Of a stretch of DNA of 64,000 bases, positions 27,551 through 38,597 are shown one piece after another. Location of the stretch: contig JAIXWR010000030.1 in assembly GCA_027491155.1 (NCBI GenBank), positions 1-64,000 of the forward strand, in the 5' to 3' direction. The notes under the pieces are model-generated. The model was not told the origin of the DNA. It did not search any database and saw only the letters and a list, made by a program, of their open reading frames with translations. The stretch comes from Verrucomicrobiaceae bacterium (lineage in GTDB: Bacteria > Verrucomicrobiota > Verrucomicrobiia > Verrucomicrobiales > Akkermansiaceae). Position 1 is the stretch's first letter. Each line of letters starts with the position of its first letter. A program made the position numbers and the translations under genes.

Positions 27551-30500
27551 GCCGTGCCATCCGCCTCACCCAACTCCACGCGCTGAACTGGTACGGCTAC
27601 CGCGATTCGCTGCCCGTGCAGGGCAACCTCGTGCTCGCCGGGGTCACCGGCTCCGGCAAGTCGATCCTGATGGACCTGCTCATGCTCGTGCTGGTCGGCC
27701 CGGAGCGCGCCCACCATCACTTCAACCGCTCCGCCACCGGCAGCAAGAGCGACCGGACGATCAAGGGCTACTGCCTGTTAGATACGAAACGCGAGGAGAA
27801 CGGGCAGACACAGTACTTCCACGACAAGGGCGTCACCACCTACATCGCCGCCGAGTTCACCTGGCCGGACGGCAAGCGGGTCGAGACCTGGGGCCTGCGC
27901 TTCGAGTTCCGCTCCGCCGCGGAGAACGACGGCACGACGACGCCGTTCTTCTGCCCCGCCTCGCTGGCGAAGTCCGACTTCCTGACAGAATCCGAGGACG
28001 GCAAGCCGCGGATGAGCCCGCTGGGCGCGTTCAAGAAGCTGATCGATGCGAAGGGCGGCCGCCTCTTCAGCTCGCCGCGCGAATACCTGCGCGACATGGC
28101 GAACCCGAGCCACCTGAACTTCAACAAGGACGTGCTCCAGCGCCTGCTGCCGAGCGCGATGTCGTTCACCAACCTCAAGAGCTTCGACGACTTCTGCCGC
28201 CAGTTCGTGCTGCCCGCCGAGGCGGTGCCGGTCGAGGACGTCGTGTCGTCCTTCCGCGACTTCCAGTCCTACGAGCGCGAGCTTGCCAGCCTCAGGGCTC
28301 AGCTCGACCGCCTGACCCGGATCCGAGATCACGCCGCGAAGCTGCGCGAGGCCGAGCGCGATCATGCGGTGGCGACGTATCTCGCGGCGGAGTTCGGACA
28401 CGTCCATGCCTCGGCAGAAGCGGAGCAAACGCGCGAACGCCTGGAGCGGCTGAAGGTCGACAACCAGGCCGACGAGGCGCGGCTGGCCGAGATCGCGGAG
28501 CTGACGGAAAGCGGCACGCGCAAGCGCGAGGGCTTGCAAGCCTTGCTCAACGAGTCCGCCGACGGCCGGCTCTACAACAAGCTCGTGGCCGATCTCACGA
28601 AGCTGGAAGCCGAGATCGAGCAGCTCCGCGACCGCGCGAGCAAGCTCGACGGCGGCCTTGGCAAGCGGCTGAAGTCCGCCCGCGCGTGGATGGAACAGGT
28701 CGGCAAGGCGCCGCTCCAGCCGGTCGTCGACACCACCCGTCTGAAGAACGCGATCGGCTTCCTCGAAAGCTGCGAGCGCGAGCAGACCGCGTCGTCGCTG
28801 TCCCTGCTGGCCGAAGCCGCGAACGAAACGGTGAAGACGATCCGCAGCCGCTTCGACGGCGACCGCGAGGAGCTGCGCCGCCTGCGCACGGAGAAGTCCG
28901 AGCTCCAGGCGCAGATCGATTTGCTCCAGCGCGGCGTTTCGCCCGGCCCGCAGCCCTTGCTCGCCGCGCTGAAGTCCCAATTGTCCTTGCTGCCGAACCA
29001 GACGCCGCCGCGCGCCTTGCGCGAGGTCTGCGAGGTGATGGACGAATCGTGGCGCGCCGCCGCGGAGGTGGTGTTCGAGGAGAAGTTCGCCGTGCTCGTC
29101 GCGGAGACTCACTACGCGGAGGCGTCGGCCATTTTGAAGAAGCTGCCCCTTTCCGATCTGACCAGTGCCGGGGCGCAGCGCTTGATCGACATCGCTGCGG
29201 TCCGAGCCGCGAAGCCCGCGGCGAAGAAGGGCTCGCTGGCGGAGTTGCTGCTAACGACCGATGACGACTCGCGGGCCTGCATCGACGAGCTGTTCGGCGA
29301 CATGGTCCGGGTGAGCGATCCGGCCCAGCTCGACCGCCATCACTCCGCCATCGCGGCCGACGGCTTGCACAAGCGCGCCGGGACCTTGGTACGGCCCGCG
29401 CCGTACAACGGGACGCCCTTCATCGGGAAGGAAGGCCTCAAGCGTCAGCTCGAAATCAAGCGGCAGCGGCTCGACGAGATTGAGGCCTCGCTGCGGCGGC
29501 TGGAGCCGGTCGAGCAGGAGGTCGAGCGCCTGATCCGCGAACGGGCCAGCGCCATCCCGGAGCACGAGGACGTGATCAAGGAGCTGATCCGCATCGAGGA
29601 CCTTCCGGGAAAGCAGGAGCAGCACGCCGAGCTGATGGAGCAGCTCGATGCCATCGCCACCGACGAGTTCGACCGCATCCGCGACGACATCGAGGCGCTG
29701 GCCGAGCGGCTCGCGTCGTACGATGCCGAGCGTACGTCGATCCTGCGCAAGGGCCGGATCCGCGAGATCCAGGACACCGAGAAGCTGCTGGCCCAGCTGG
29801 TGGAGACCGCCAGCCGGCGCGAGGACGAGTTCTCGAAGGTGCAACTCCGCATCGACATCCACCGGCATCACGAGCGCTACGTTTCCTGGAAGAAGGAGGC
29901 CTCCGACTACACGCCCGCGCCGGACGTGCTGGCCAACGAGTTCCGCAAGGCCGCCGCGGCGGCGGAGATCGCGGCGAAGGAGGCGACCGGCGATCTCAAG
30001 GTGGCGATGCTCGATTTCAAGAAGACGTTCGCGCCGAAGTTCGACGACCTGCCCGAGGACGGCGCGGACAGCACGCCCTACGAGACGCGGCTCCAGCAGA
30101 TCGAACACGCCAACATCCCCGAGTACGAGAAGAAGTCGGTGACCGAGCGCAAGCGCTGGGAATCGCTGTTCCGGACCCAGGTGCTCAGCCGGATGCAGCA
30201 GGCGCTGAAGAACGTCGAGAACATCATCTCGCTGCTCAACCACCAGCTCAAGCGGCCGATCGGGCACGACCGTTACAAGATCGAGCGCCGGCCGAATCCG
30301 GAGTACAAGATCTACCGCGACCTGATCGACCTCAACGCGCTGCATCACGAGGACGAGCTGTTTTTCGCCAGCATGGGCGGCGAGCTGCAGGACGCCCTCA
30401 AGGGCTTCCTCAATCTCCTCGTGCAGAATGCCAGCAGCCCGGAGGCGGCCCGGCTGTTGGACTACCGCCAGTACTTCGACTACGACCTCACCGTGACCGA

Positions 30501-30939
30501 CATCCGCGATCCGGACGGCAAGTCGATCAGCGTCGACAAGCAGGGCGGCAAGATGAGCGGCGGCGAGAACCAGAGCCCGTACTTCGTCGCCATTCTCGCC
30601 AGCTACCTGCACGCCTACAACCGGCACGAGAACCGCCGCAAGGAGCCGTCGCTGGCGCTGGTTCCGATCGACGAGGCCTTCTCGAAGCTGTCCGGCGAGC
30701 GCATCCAGAACTGCATCGAGGCGATGGCGGAGCTCGACCTGCAGGGCATGTTCTCGATGTCGAGCGGCAACATCCCGTATGCTTTCAGCCAGTGCGACGA
30801 GTTGATCGTGATCTCGCGCAAGGAGGAGCGGCGCGGCAACCGGGTCGGGGTGCGCAACGTGCCGGTGGTGCTTTTCCGCGATTCGCCGGAAGGGCGGAAG
30901 TGGATCGCGGAAAGCGAAGAGGAGAAGCAGGCCGGTTGA
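27547..30939 (+). CDS. jetC: JetC/MksB-like SMC ATPase
   Basis: 1130 residues. Walker A is AGVTGSGKSILMD (residues 31-43), in a MukB/SbcC-like head (LTQLHALNWYGYRDSLPVQGNLVLAG). Long coiled coils (about 270-470 and 635-990) flank a hinge-like globular region (about 470-635). The ABC signature is KMSGGENQSPYF near 1002, and Walker B is LVPIDEAFSKLSGERIQNCIEAM near 1038. In Wadjet, this motor extrudes DNA loops and lets JetD cut closed circular plasmids. No jetD follows: the next gene is ftsK on the other strand. The stop codon lies in a REP palindrome. The track's 1243-residue ORF begins within jetB; the ATG at 27547 is the true start. Confidence 0.9.
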   Translation: MSRAIRLTQLHALNWYGYRDSLPVQGNLVLAGVTGSGKSILMDLLMLVLVGPERAHHHFNRSATGSKSDRTIKGYCLLDTKREENGQTQYFHDKGVTTYIAAEFTWPDGKRVETWGLRFEFRSAAENDGTTTPFFCPASLAKSDFLTESEDGKPRMSPLGAFKKLIDAKGGRLFSSPREYLRDMANPSHLNFNKDVLQRLLPSAMSFTNLKSFDDFCRQFVLPAEAVPVEDVVSSFRDFQSYERELASLRAQLDRLTRIRDHAAKLREAERDHAVATYLAAEFGHVHASAEAEQTRERLERLKVDNQADEARLAEIAELTESGTRKREGLQALLNESADGRLYNKLVADLTKLEAEIEQLRDRASKLDGGLGKRLKSARAWMEQVGKAPLQPVVDTTRLKNAIGFLESCEREQTASSLSLLAEAANETVKTIRSRFDGDREELRRLRTEKSELQAQIDLLQRGVSPGPQPLLAALKSQLSLLPNQTPPRALREVCEVMDESWRAAAEVVFEEKFAVLVAETHYAEASAILKKLPLSDLTSAGAQRLIDIAAVRAAKPAAKKGSLAELLLTTDDDSRACIDELFGDMVRVSDPAQLDRHHSAIAADGLHKRAGTLVRPAPYNGTPFIGKEGLKRQLEIKRQRLDEIEASLRRLEPVEQEVERLIRERASAIPEHEDVIKELIRIEDLPGKQEQHAELMEQLDAIATDEFDRIRDDIEALAERLASYDAERTSILRKGRIREIQDTEKLLAQLVETASRREDEFSKVQLRIDIHRHHERYVSWKKEASDYTPAPDVLANEFRKAAAAAEIAAKEATGDLKVAMLDFKKTFAPKFDDLPEDGADSTPYETRLQQIEHANIPEYEKKSVTERKRWESLFRTQVLSRMQQALKNVENIISLLNHQLKRPIGHDRYKIERRPNPEYKIYRDLIDLNALHHEDELFFASMGGELQDALKGFLNLLVQNASSPEAARLLDYRQYFDYDLTVTDIRDPDGKSISVDKQGGKMSGGENQSPYFVAILASYLHAYNRHENRRKEPSLALVPIDEAFSKLSGERIQNCIEAMAELDLQGMFSMSSGNIPYAFSQCDELIVISRKEERRGNRVGVRNVPVVLFRDSPEGRKWIAESEEEKQAG

Positions 30940-30951
30940 AGCCGGCGCTCC
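30931..30951. repeat. Single REP, subfamily B, at the end of jetC
   Basis: GCCGGTTGAAGCCGGCGCTC, with one change from the canonical stem. The TGA in its loop region is the jetC stop, so the last residues (QAG) come from the REP. It sits in the 26-bp gap between the convergent jetC and ftsK genes. Confidence 0.85.
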
Positions 30952-30965
30952 ACGAGAAGCACGCC

Positions 30966-33407
<2,442 letters not shown>

Positions 33408-33566
33408 GCCGGGATTTCCCGCGGCAGCATCCTCTCCAGGGGCCGGAGGGGCAAGATTGATTTCAAAGCCCGGAAAATCGGGAAATCCTTAGCTTCGGCC
33501 CCTTCGGACGGTAATTTGTCGCAGCCGGGACTTCCGCTTTCCGCGTCGCCGGGCATCGTTCGGCGC

Positions 33567-34496
33567 GTGCAGCCCATCGTTTTCGAGCCCCATTACCATC
33601 CCCGGGTCTGGGGCGGCCGCGAGCTGGAGTGGCAATACCGTCGGGTCCTGCCGGATGACGCGCCCTACGGGGAGTCCTGGGAGATCGTCGACCGCGAAGG
33701 GGAGCAGTCGGTGGTGCGCGGCGGCCCTTGGGCGGGCAAGACGCTGCACGAGCTGTGGGCCCGGCACCGGGAAGAGGTGTTCGGTGCCGGTCTGCCGGAC
33801 AGCGATCGCTTTCCGCTGCTGATCAAGGTGCTGGACGCGCGGGAGGACCTTTCGATCCAGGTGCATCCGCCGACGCACCGTGCCGCGGAGCTGGGAGGCG
33901 AGCCGAAGACCGAGATGTGGTACATCGCCGCGGCGGAGCCGGGGGCGAAGCTGCATGTCGGCTTGAAGCGGGGCGTGACGCGGGCGGATTTCGAGCGGGC
34001 GGTCCAAGACGGCACGGTGGCCGACTGCGTGCATGCGATCGAACCGCGGGCCGGCGAATCGATTTTCATTCCCTCCGGGCGCTTGCATGCGATCGGCGCG
34101 GGATTGCTGATCCACGAGATCCAGCAGAACAGCGATACGACCTACCGGGTCTTCGACTGGAACCGGCTCGGCCTGGATGGCAAGCCGCGCGAGCTGCATG
34201 TGGAGGAATCGCTGGCGAGCATCGATTTCAGCGACTTCGAGCCGGGGATGGATGTGCCGGTCGGTGCGGTGATCGCGGAGTGCGAGCACTTCCGGGTGGA
34301 GAAGCTGTTGCTGGGCGAGGGCGAAAGCACGGGCAACCGGGAGGCGGGGAGGTTTTCGATCTTCTCGGTGGTGGAAGGGGAGGTGGCGTGCGCGGACGCG
34401 AAGTTCGGGAAGGGGGATTTCTTTTTGATGCCGCAGGACGGATGCCCGATGATCGCATTCACGGATGCGGTCGTGCTGCGGACCACCCTTCCCTGA
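33567..34496 (+). CDS. manA: Class I mannose-6-phosphate isomerase (ManA-like)
   Basis: Zinc cupin that interconverts fructose-6-phosphate and mannose-6-phosphate. Seen are VWGGRELE, LLIKVLDAREDLSIQVHPPTHRAAEL (Gln and His metal ligands), PKTEMWYIAAAEPGA (Glu ligand), and ESIFIPSGRLHAIGAGLLIHEIQQNSDTTYRVFDW (His ligand). 309 residues is the short bacterial form. Start is the GTG at 33567 (MQPIVFEPHYHPRVWGG); the 1234-residue track ORF upstream is antisense to ftsK. Mannose phosphate made here could feed the GT4/GH130 glycan genes 8 kb away, but this is only a suggestion. Confidence 0.9.
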   Translation: MQPIVFEPHYHPRVWGGRELEWQYRRVLPDDAPYGESWEIVDREGEQSVVRGGPWAGKTLHELWARHREEVFGAGLPDSDRFPLLIKVLDAREDLSIQVHPPTHRAAELGGEPKTEMWYIAAAEPGAKLHVGLKRGVTRADFERAVQDGTVADCVHAIEPRAGESIFIPSGRLHAIGAGLLIHEIQQNSDTTYRVFDWNRLGLDGKPRELHVEESLASIDFSDFEPGMDVPVGAVIAECEHFRVEKLLLGEGESTGNREAGRFSIFSVVEGEVACADAKFGKGDFFLMPQDGCPMIAFTDAVVLRTTLP

Positions 34497-34508
34497 TTTT
34501 TCCGGGGG

Positions 34509-34889
34509 GCGCCGGCTTCAGCCCAATGCCTTTAAGGATTGGCGGGCTGGATCCATGGAGCTTCAAGGAAGCAGTGGTTCCCTTTCGCGGCTCCATGTCA
34601 TTGGGCCCGCTTGCACGGGTGATTCCATGGACTGCTGCGGCACGACGCAGCTTTCACTCGGTGCACGTGCACTTTGGTCTGCTGGCCACGGATCGCCCCG
34701 CAGCCGGTCCGCGGTCGAGCAGGTTTGACGGCCATCACCCCAAGCCAAAGCGATGTCATGCCATCGCACTCCACGGGGCCGCTCCGGTCGCCACGGCTGT
34801 CAAGCCGCAGACTCCCTGAGCGGTGCAGGCCGGCTCTCGGTAAGGGCCTTGAATTCGAATCCTTAAAGGCATTGGGCTGAAGCCGGCGC
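34509..34889. mobile_element. 381-bp non-autonomous element with perfect 32-bp inverted ends
   Basis: The ends GCGCCGGCTTCAGCCCAATG... and its exact complement at 34858-34889 match over all 32 bases. The outer 15 bases are the REP subfamily B head and half-stem, so this looks like a REP pair into which further sequence has been built. The 317-bp core has no transposase. It holds only a short doubtful frame (MELQGSSGSLSRLHVIG..., 58 codons). Base use and short palindromes suggest a dispersed repeat or structured RNA rather than a gene. It fills the 398-bp gap between manA and folD. Confidence 0.75.
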
Positions 34890-34894
34890 TCCGT

Positions 34895-35767
34895 TCAACC
34901 GAGCTGCCGCGCGGCCTGCAGGGTGTTCTTCATCAGCAGCGCGATGGTCATCGGGCCGACGCCGCCGGGGACGGGGGTGATGGCGGAACACTTCGGTGCG
35001 ACTTCGTCGTAGGCGACGTCGCCGACGAGGCGGTAGCCGCTCTTCTTGGAAGCGTCCTCGATGCGGTTGATCCCGACGTCGATCACCACGGCACCGTCTT
35101 TCACCCAGTCGGCCTTGACCATTTCCGGTCGGCCGACGGCGGCGATCACGATGTCGGCGCGGCGGCAGATGGCGGGCAGGTCCTTGCTGCGGGAATGGGC
35201 GACGGTGACGGTGGCGTCGGAGCCCTTCGCCATGAGGAGCAGGGCCATCGGCTTGCCGACGATCATGCTGCGGCCGATGACCACGGCTTCGGCGCCGGCG
35301 GTCTTCACGCCGGCGGCGGCGAGAAGGCGCATGCAGCCGGCGGGGGTGCAGGGGACGAAGCCGGTCTTGTCCTCGAGGGCGAGTTTGGCGACGTTCTCCG
35401 GGTGGAAGCCGTCGACATCCTTGCGAGGATCGATGGCGCGGATCACCGCTTCCTCGTCGATGTGCTTCGGCGGCGGGCTCTGGACCAGGATGCCATGGAT
35501 GGCGGGGTCGGCGTTGAGTTCGCGGACGATGGCGATGAGTTCTTCCTGGGTGGTGGCGGCGGGCAGCTCGATCTTGCGCGAGTAAATGCCGAGGTCGGTG
35601 CAGGTGCGGGCTTTCGAGCCGACATAAACCTGGGACGCCGGGTCCTCGCCCACCAGCACCACGGCGAGGCCGGGCGTGATGCCGCGGGCTTTCAGCTCGA
35701 CCACTTCGGCGCGGCATTCTTCCAGCACGGCGGCGGCCACGGATTTGCCATCAATTACGGAACTCAT
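34895..35767 (-). CDS. folD: Bifunctional methylenetetrahydrofolate dehydrogenase/cyclohydrolase
   Basis: Makes 10-formyl-tetrahydrofolate from 5,10-methylene-tetrahydrofolate with NADP. Motifs are canonical: [24 protein letters not shown] (catalytic Tyr and Lys), [61 protein letters not shown], and [17 protein letters not shown] at the end. 290 residues matches the family. Starts at ATG 35767, six bases upstream of which the DUF374 gene ends, on the same strand, so the order FGGY kinase, acyltransferase, FolD is probably one transcript. Its 3' end is next to the 381-bp element. Confidence 0.95.
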   Translation of the reverse strand: MSSVIDGKSVAAAVLEECRAEVVELKARGITPGLAVVLVGEDPASQVYVGSKARTCTDLGIYSRKIELPAATTQEELIAIVRELNADPAIHGILVQSPPPKHIDEEAVIRAIDPRKDVDGFHPENVAKLALEDKTGFVPCTPAGCMRLLAAAGVKTAGAEAVVIGRSMIVGKPMALLLMAKGSDATVTVAHSRSKDLPAICRRADIVIAAVGRPEMVKADWVKDGAVVIDVGINRIEDASKKSGYRLVGDVAYDEVAPKCSAITPVPGGVGPMTIALLMKNTLQAARQLG

Positions 35768-35773
35768 CGTAGG

Positions 35774-36445
35774 TCAGAAAGGTTCGGCGGCACCGCGGAT
35801 CATCGTTTCTTCCAGGCGGCGGCGCCAAGTTTCGAAGTCATCCTCGGAAAGCCCGGCGGGCACGGCAAGCGCCTCGTCGAAGATGACGCGGACCTTGCTG
35901 CCGGGGGCGGGAATGGCGAAGCGGTCCCAGGATCTCACCTTTCGGAATGAGGCGTAATCGACGTGGATCGGAACAATCAGCGCGCCGGAGGTTTCCGCCA
36001 GCTTGATGATACCCTGTTGCACGACATGGCGCGGACCACGCGGTCCGTCCGGAGTGATGCAGGTGTCGAAGTTTTCCCGCAATGCCTTTCTCAGGCCGAT
36101 CAAGGCGGCGACGCCGCGGCGTGAGGACGAGCCCCGGATCGCACCGATGCCGAAGATGCTGACGGCCCGCGCCAGGGTCGCACCGTCGTGGCTGGCGCTG
36201 GCAAGCACAACGGCCCGGCGGTGCTTGCCGCAGGCACGGCTCCACGCGGCGGGCAGTGTGAAAACGTTGCCATGCCAAAGGCTATAGATCACCGGACGGG
36301 GGATTCCGCCAGCGGTGGTGATGCCGCAGCGGTCGATGATTTCGAACCGGAGCGTCGAGCACCAGACCTGGATCAGGCGGCCGGCGAGAGTGCCGAGCAG
36401 TGTCGCCTTGCCGCTCTCGCGGATCTCGCTGCGGTTGCCGGACAT
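35774..36445 (-). CDS. DUF374-type lysophospholipid acyltransferase-like protein
   Basis: 223 residues of the LPLAT superfamily. Visible blocks: VIYSLWHGNVFTLP (in place of the HX4D motif of PlsC, typical for DUF374), VVLASASHDGATLARAVSIFGIGAIRGSSSRRGVAAL, and CITPDGPRGPRHVVQQGIIKLAETSGALIVPIHVDY. The DGPRGP box is diagnostic. In related bacteria such proteins acylate lipid A precursors or other glycolipids. The gene overlaps the FGGY kinase stop by one base (TGATG), so the pair is translationally coupled, and it ends six bases before folD. Substrate unknown. Confidence 0.85.
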   Translation of the reverse strand: MSGNRSEIRESGKATLLGTLAGRLIQVWCSTLRFEIIDRCGITTAGGIPRPVIYSLWHGNVFTLPAAWSRACGKHRRAVVLASASHDGATLARAVSIFGIGAIRGSSSRRGVAALIGLRKALRENFDTCITPDGPRGPRHVVQQGIIKLAETSGALIVPIHVDYASFRKVRSWDRFAIPAPGSKVRVIFDEALAVPAGLSEDDFETWRRRLEETMIRGAAEPF

Positions 36446-37938
36446 CACAGGAAGCCTCCCGCGTGGAGGGTCTCGACGAGGTACTGCTGGCGGGCGAGCA
36501 GGTCCTGATAGAAGTCGTGGCGCTGCGGGTCGGGGTCGCGGCGGGTCGAGCTGTCCACGGTCACGATGTAGCCGGCGATCTCGTCGAAGCCGAGGGACTC
36601 GCCGTTGAGCCGGAAATAGACGACGGCGGCCTGCATCGCCGCGCCTAACAGAGGGCCGCCGGTGCCGGCGACGGCGACCACGGGCACGCCGAAGACGTCG
36701 GCGAGGAGCTGCTGGAAAGCGGGGCCGGCATCGCGGGCGACGCGGACGCCGGCGGGTTCGAAGCCGAGGTCGCGCAGGCGGCTGAAGCCGTAGCCGAAGC
36801 CGAGGGCCAGGCCTTCCGCGGCGGCGCGGGCGAGGTTGCCCGGGGTGAAATTGTCGAGGGTGATGCCGTGGAGGACGCCGGTGGCATCGGGCAGCCGCGG
36901 GGTGGCTTCGCCGCGGAGGTAGGGGAGGAAGAGCAGGCCGTTGGCGCCGGCTTCGGTGGTTTCGAGCGCTTTCTCGAACTCCGCGGCGGACCACCCGTAG
37001 TGGCGGCGGATCAGCTCTAGGGCGGCGACGGCGTTCGACATGCCGAGCCGCGACAGCCAGCGGCCGGAGGCGTCGCAGAGGGTGGCGGCCTCGCCGCGGA
37101 AATCGACGCAGGGTTTGTCGGAGACGGCGGACAGGCAGCCGTCCGCCGAGAGGTCGGCGACCACCGCGCCATCGGAGGCCGCGCCGACCGCGAGGGCGGA
37201 AAGGGCGGCGGCGCCGGAGCCGGGCGCGACGATGACGCCTTCGGGCAAGCCCCAGGCCTGGCACAGGGCCGGGCGGAGCTGGCCGCGGGGCTGGGCCGGG
37301 GAAATCCCGGGCGGCAGCATGTCGTAAAGCCGGCCGTCGATGAACTCCAGCAGCTCCGCGCTCCAGCGGCGTTGAGGGACATTGAAGAGTCCGGTGGTGG
37401 CGGCGGAGCCGGCCTCGATGCCCGCCTCGCCGGTCAGCCAGTAGCCGATGAAATCCTGCGGCGTCATCAGCCGCGCGGCGCGTTGGAAATGATAGGGCTC
37501 GTGCTGTTTCAGCCACAGGCACTGGGCGGCGAGGGAACCGGCGTCGACCGGATTGCCGGAAAGCTCGATCAAGCCGGGCGCACCGCCGAAAGCGCGGGCG
37601 ATCTCGTCGGCTTGGCGCTGGGCGGAGCGGTCGATGCCGAGCTTGGCGGGGCGGACGATGCGGTTGTTTTCATCGAGCACCACCAGCCCTCCGGTCGGCG
37701 CGGTGATGCCGATGCCGGCGACCCCGCCGCGGGCATCGCCGAGGCTGGCGAGGCACTGGCGCATCGCGTGATCGGCCGCGGCGATCCACGACGCCGGGTC
37801 TTGCTCGCGGTAGCCGTCGGGCAGGCCCTCCACCCAGGCATGGGCGGCCACGGCCTCGGCGGCGACGGTGGCCGCTTCGAGGTCCAGCGCCACCACGCGG
37901 GTGGCGGCATGGCCGATTTCGATTCCCAGGAAATGCAT
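36445..37938 (-). CDS. FGGY-family carbohydrate kinase homologue lacking key catalytic residues
   Basis: 497 residues with the overall plan of xylulokinase: LMTPQDFIGYWLTGEAG, NAVAALELIRRHYGWSAAEFE, GLLFLPYLRGEATPRLPDATGVLHGIT, LLGAAMQAA. Key sites deviate. The first phosphate loop is GIEIGHAATR in place of D-x-GT(S/T). The loop that should hold the catalytic Asp reads GSGAAAL (residues 240-246) in place of GGGDNAA. The following SLGTSG is DLSADG. The late GGGAKS is replaced by ARDAG. The protein may thus be a pseudokinase or a kinase with a changed site, and xylB is not asserted. Start is MHFLGIEIG at 37938. First gene of the three-gene run with DUF374 and folD. Confidence 0.75.
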   Translation of the reverse strand: MHFLGIEIGHAATRVVALDLEAATVAAEAVAAHAWVEGLPDGYREQDPASWIAAADHAMRQCLASLGDARGGVAGIGITAPTGGLVVLDENNRIVRPAKLGIDRSAQRQADEIARAFGGAPGLIELSGNPVDAGSLAAQCLWLKQHEPYHFQRAARLMTPQDFIGYWLTGEAGIEAGSAATTGLFNVPQRRWSAELLEFIDGRLYDMLPPGISPAQPRGQLRPALCQAWGLPEGVIVAPGSGAAALSALAVGAASDGAVVADLSADGCLSAVSDKPCVDFRGEAATLCDASGRWLSRLGMSNAVAALELIRRHYGWSAAEFEKALETTEAGANGLLFLPYLRGEATPRLPDATGVLHGITLDNFTPGNLARAAAEGLALGFGYGFSRLRDLGFEPAGVRVARDAGPAFQQLLADVFGVPVVAVAGTGGPLLGAAMQAAVVYFRLNGESLGFDEIAGYIVTVDSSTRRDPDPQRHDFYQDLLARQQYLVETLHAGGFL

Positions 37939-38069
37939 GCCGCGAGGGGGTGCCCGGACGGGCGGCGTCAGACTTTCCGGGCGGGCGGGGCTTGGCAAGC
38001 TTGGGCTTGGGGAGGGAGCTTCCCTTTTCCGATGCTTGAAACCTCGCCCGCCTGCCGCATCCTCGGGGC

Positions 38070-38528
38070 GTGAGCGATTTCGAAGAAAAGGTCCGCGAGG
38101 CGCTGGCCTCCCCGAAGAATCAGGGCGAGCTCGCCGATGCCGATGCGGTCGGCACGGTCGGTTCGCCGGACTGCGGCGACATGCTGCGCATGTGGCTGAA
38201 GTTCACCGAGAAGGACGGCAAGCGGGTGATCGACCGGGCGTCGTTCCAGTCCTTCGGCTGCCAGACGGCGATCGCCGTGGCCTCGATGGCGACCGAGCTG
38301 CTGAAGGGCAAGACGGCGGAGGAGGCGCGGGAGCTTTCCGCCAACGACCTGACCGGCGGGCTGGGGCCGCTGCCGCCGATGAAGATCCACTGCGGGCAGC
38401 TGGTCGAGGGGGCCCTGAAGAGCGCGCTCGACCAGACCCCGGCGACTCCCGCGGCACCGGTCGGCACGACCTTGTCGGATGCGATGAAAAAGCCGGCCGG
38501 AACGATCCGGATCGTGCCGCTGGAGTGA
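38070..38528 (+). CDS. IscU/NifU-type iron-sulfur cluster scaffold
   Basis: 152 residues. The three scaffold cysteines appear in correct context: GSPDCGDMLRMWLKF (with the Asp two residues on), SFGCQTAIAVASMATELLKGK, and MKIHCGQLVEGALKSAL. An added C-terminal tail of about 30 residues ends in GTIRIVPLE. The usual partners (cysteine desulfurase, Suf or Isc genes) are absent here, so its cluster source is encoded elsewhere. GTG start at 38070, immediately divergent from the FGGY gene (131 bp). The ABC gene begins 69 bp downstream. Confidence 0.85.
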   Translation: MSDFEEKVREALASPKNQGELADADAVGTVGSPDCGDMLRMWLKFTEKDGKRVIDRASFQSFGCQTAIAVASMATELLKGKTAEEARELSANDLTGGLGPLPPMKIHCGQLVEGALKSALDQTPATPAAPVGTTLSDAMKKPAGTIRIVPLE

Positions 38529-38597
38529 ACGTTTCTTGCTCGCATTCGCAGGATTTCGCCGCTTTCCTCCGTAGCCACCCGATTCACCCATCCCGCC

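Noticed and set aside
25446-30939. MukBEF identity for the SMC operon
   Set aside because: Subunit sizes and the FFRVL-YVDVL start of the kleisin fit JetA/MksF rather than MukF, and no MukE-type gene is present.
34465-34728. 87-codon ORF in the manA-folD gap
   Set aside because: Begins inside manA in another frame and runs through the inverted end of the 381-bp element; composition is not protein-like, so it is listed only within the element.
34845-34870. TTCGAATCC motif resembling a tRNA T-loop
   Set aside because: No acceptor or anticodon stem can be drawn around it and it forms part of the 32-bp inverted end of the element.
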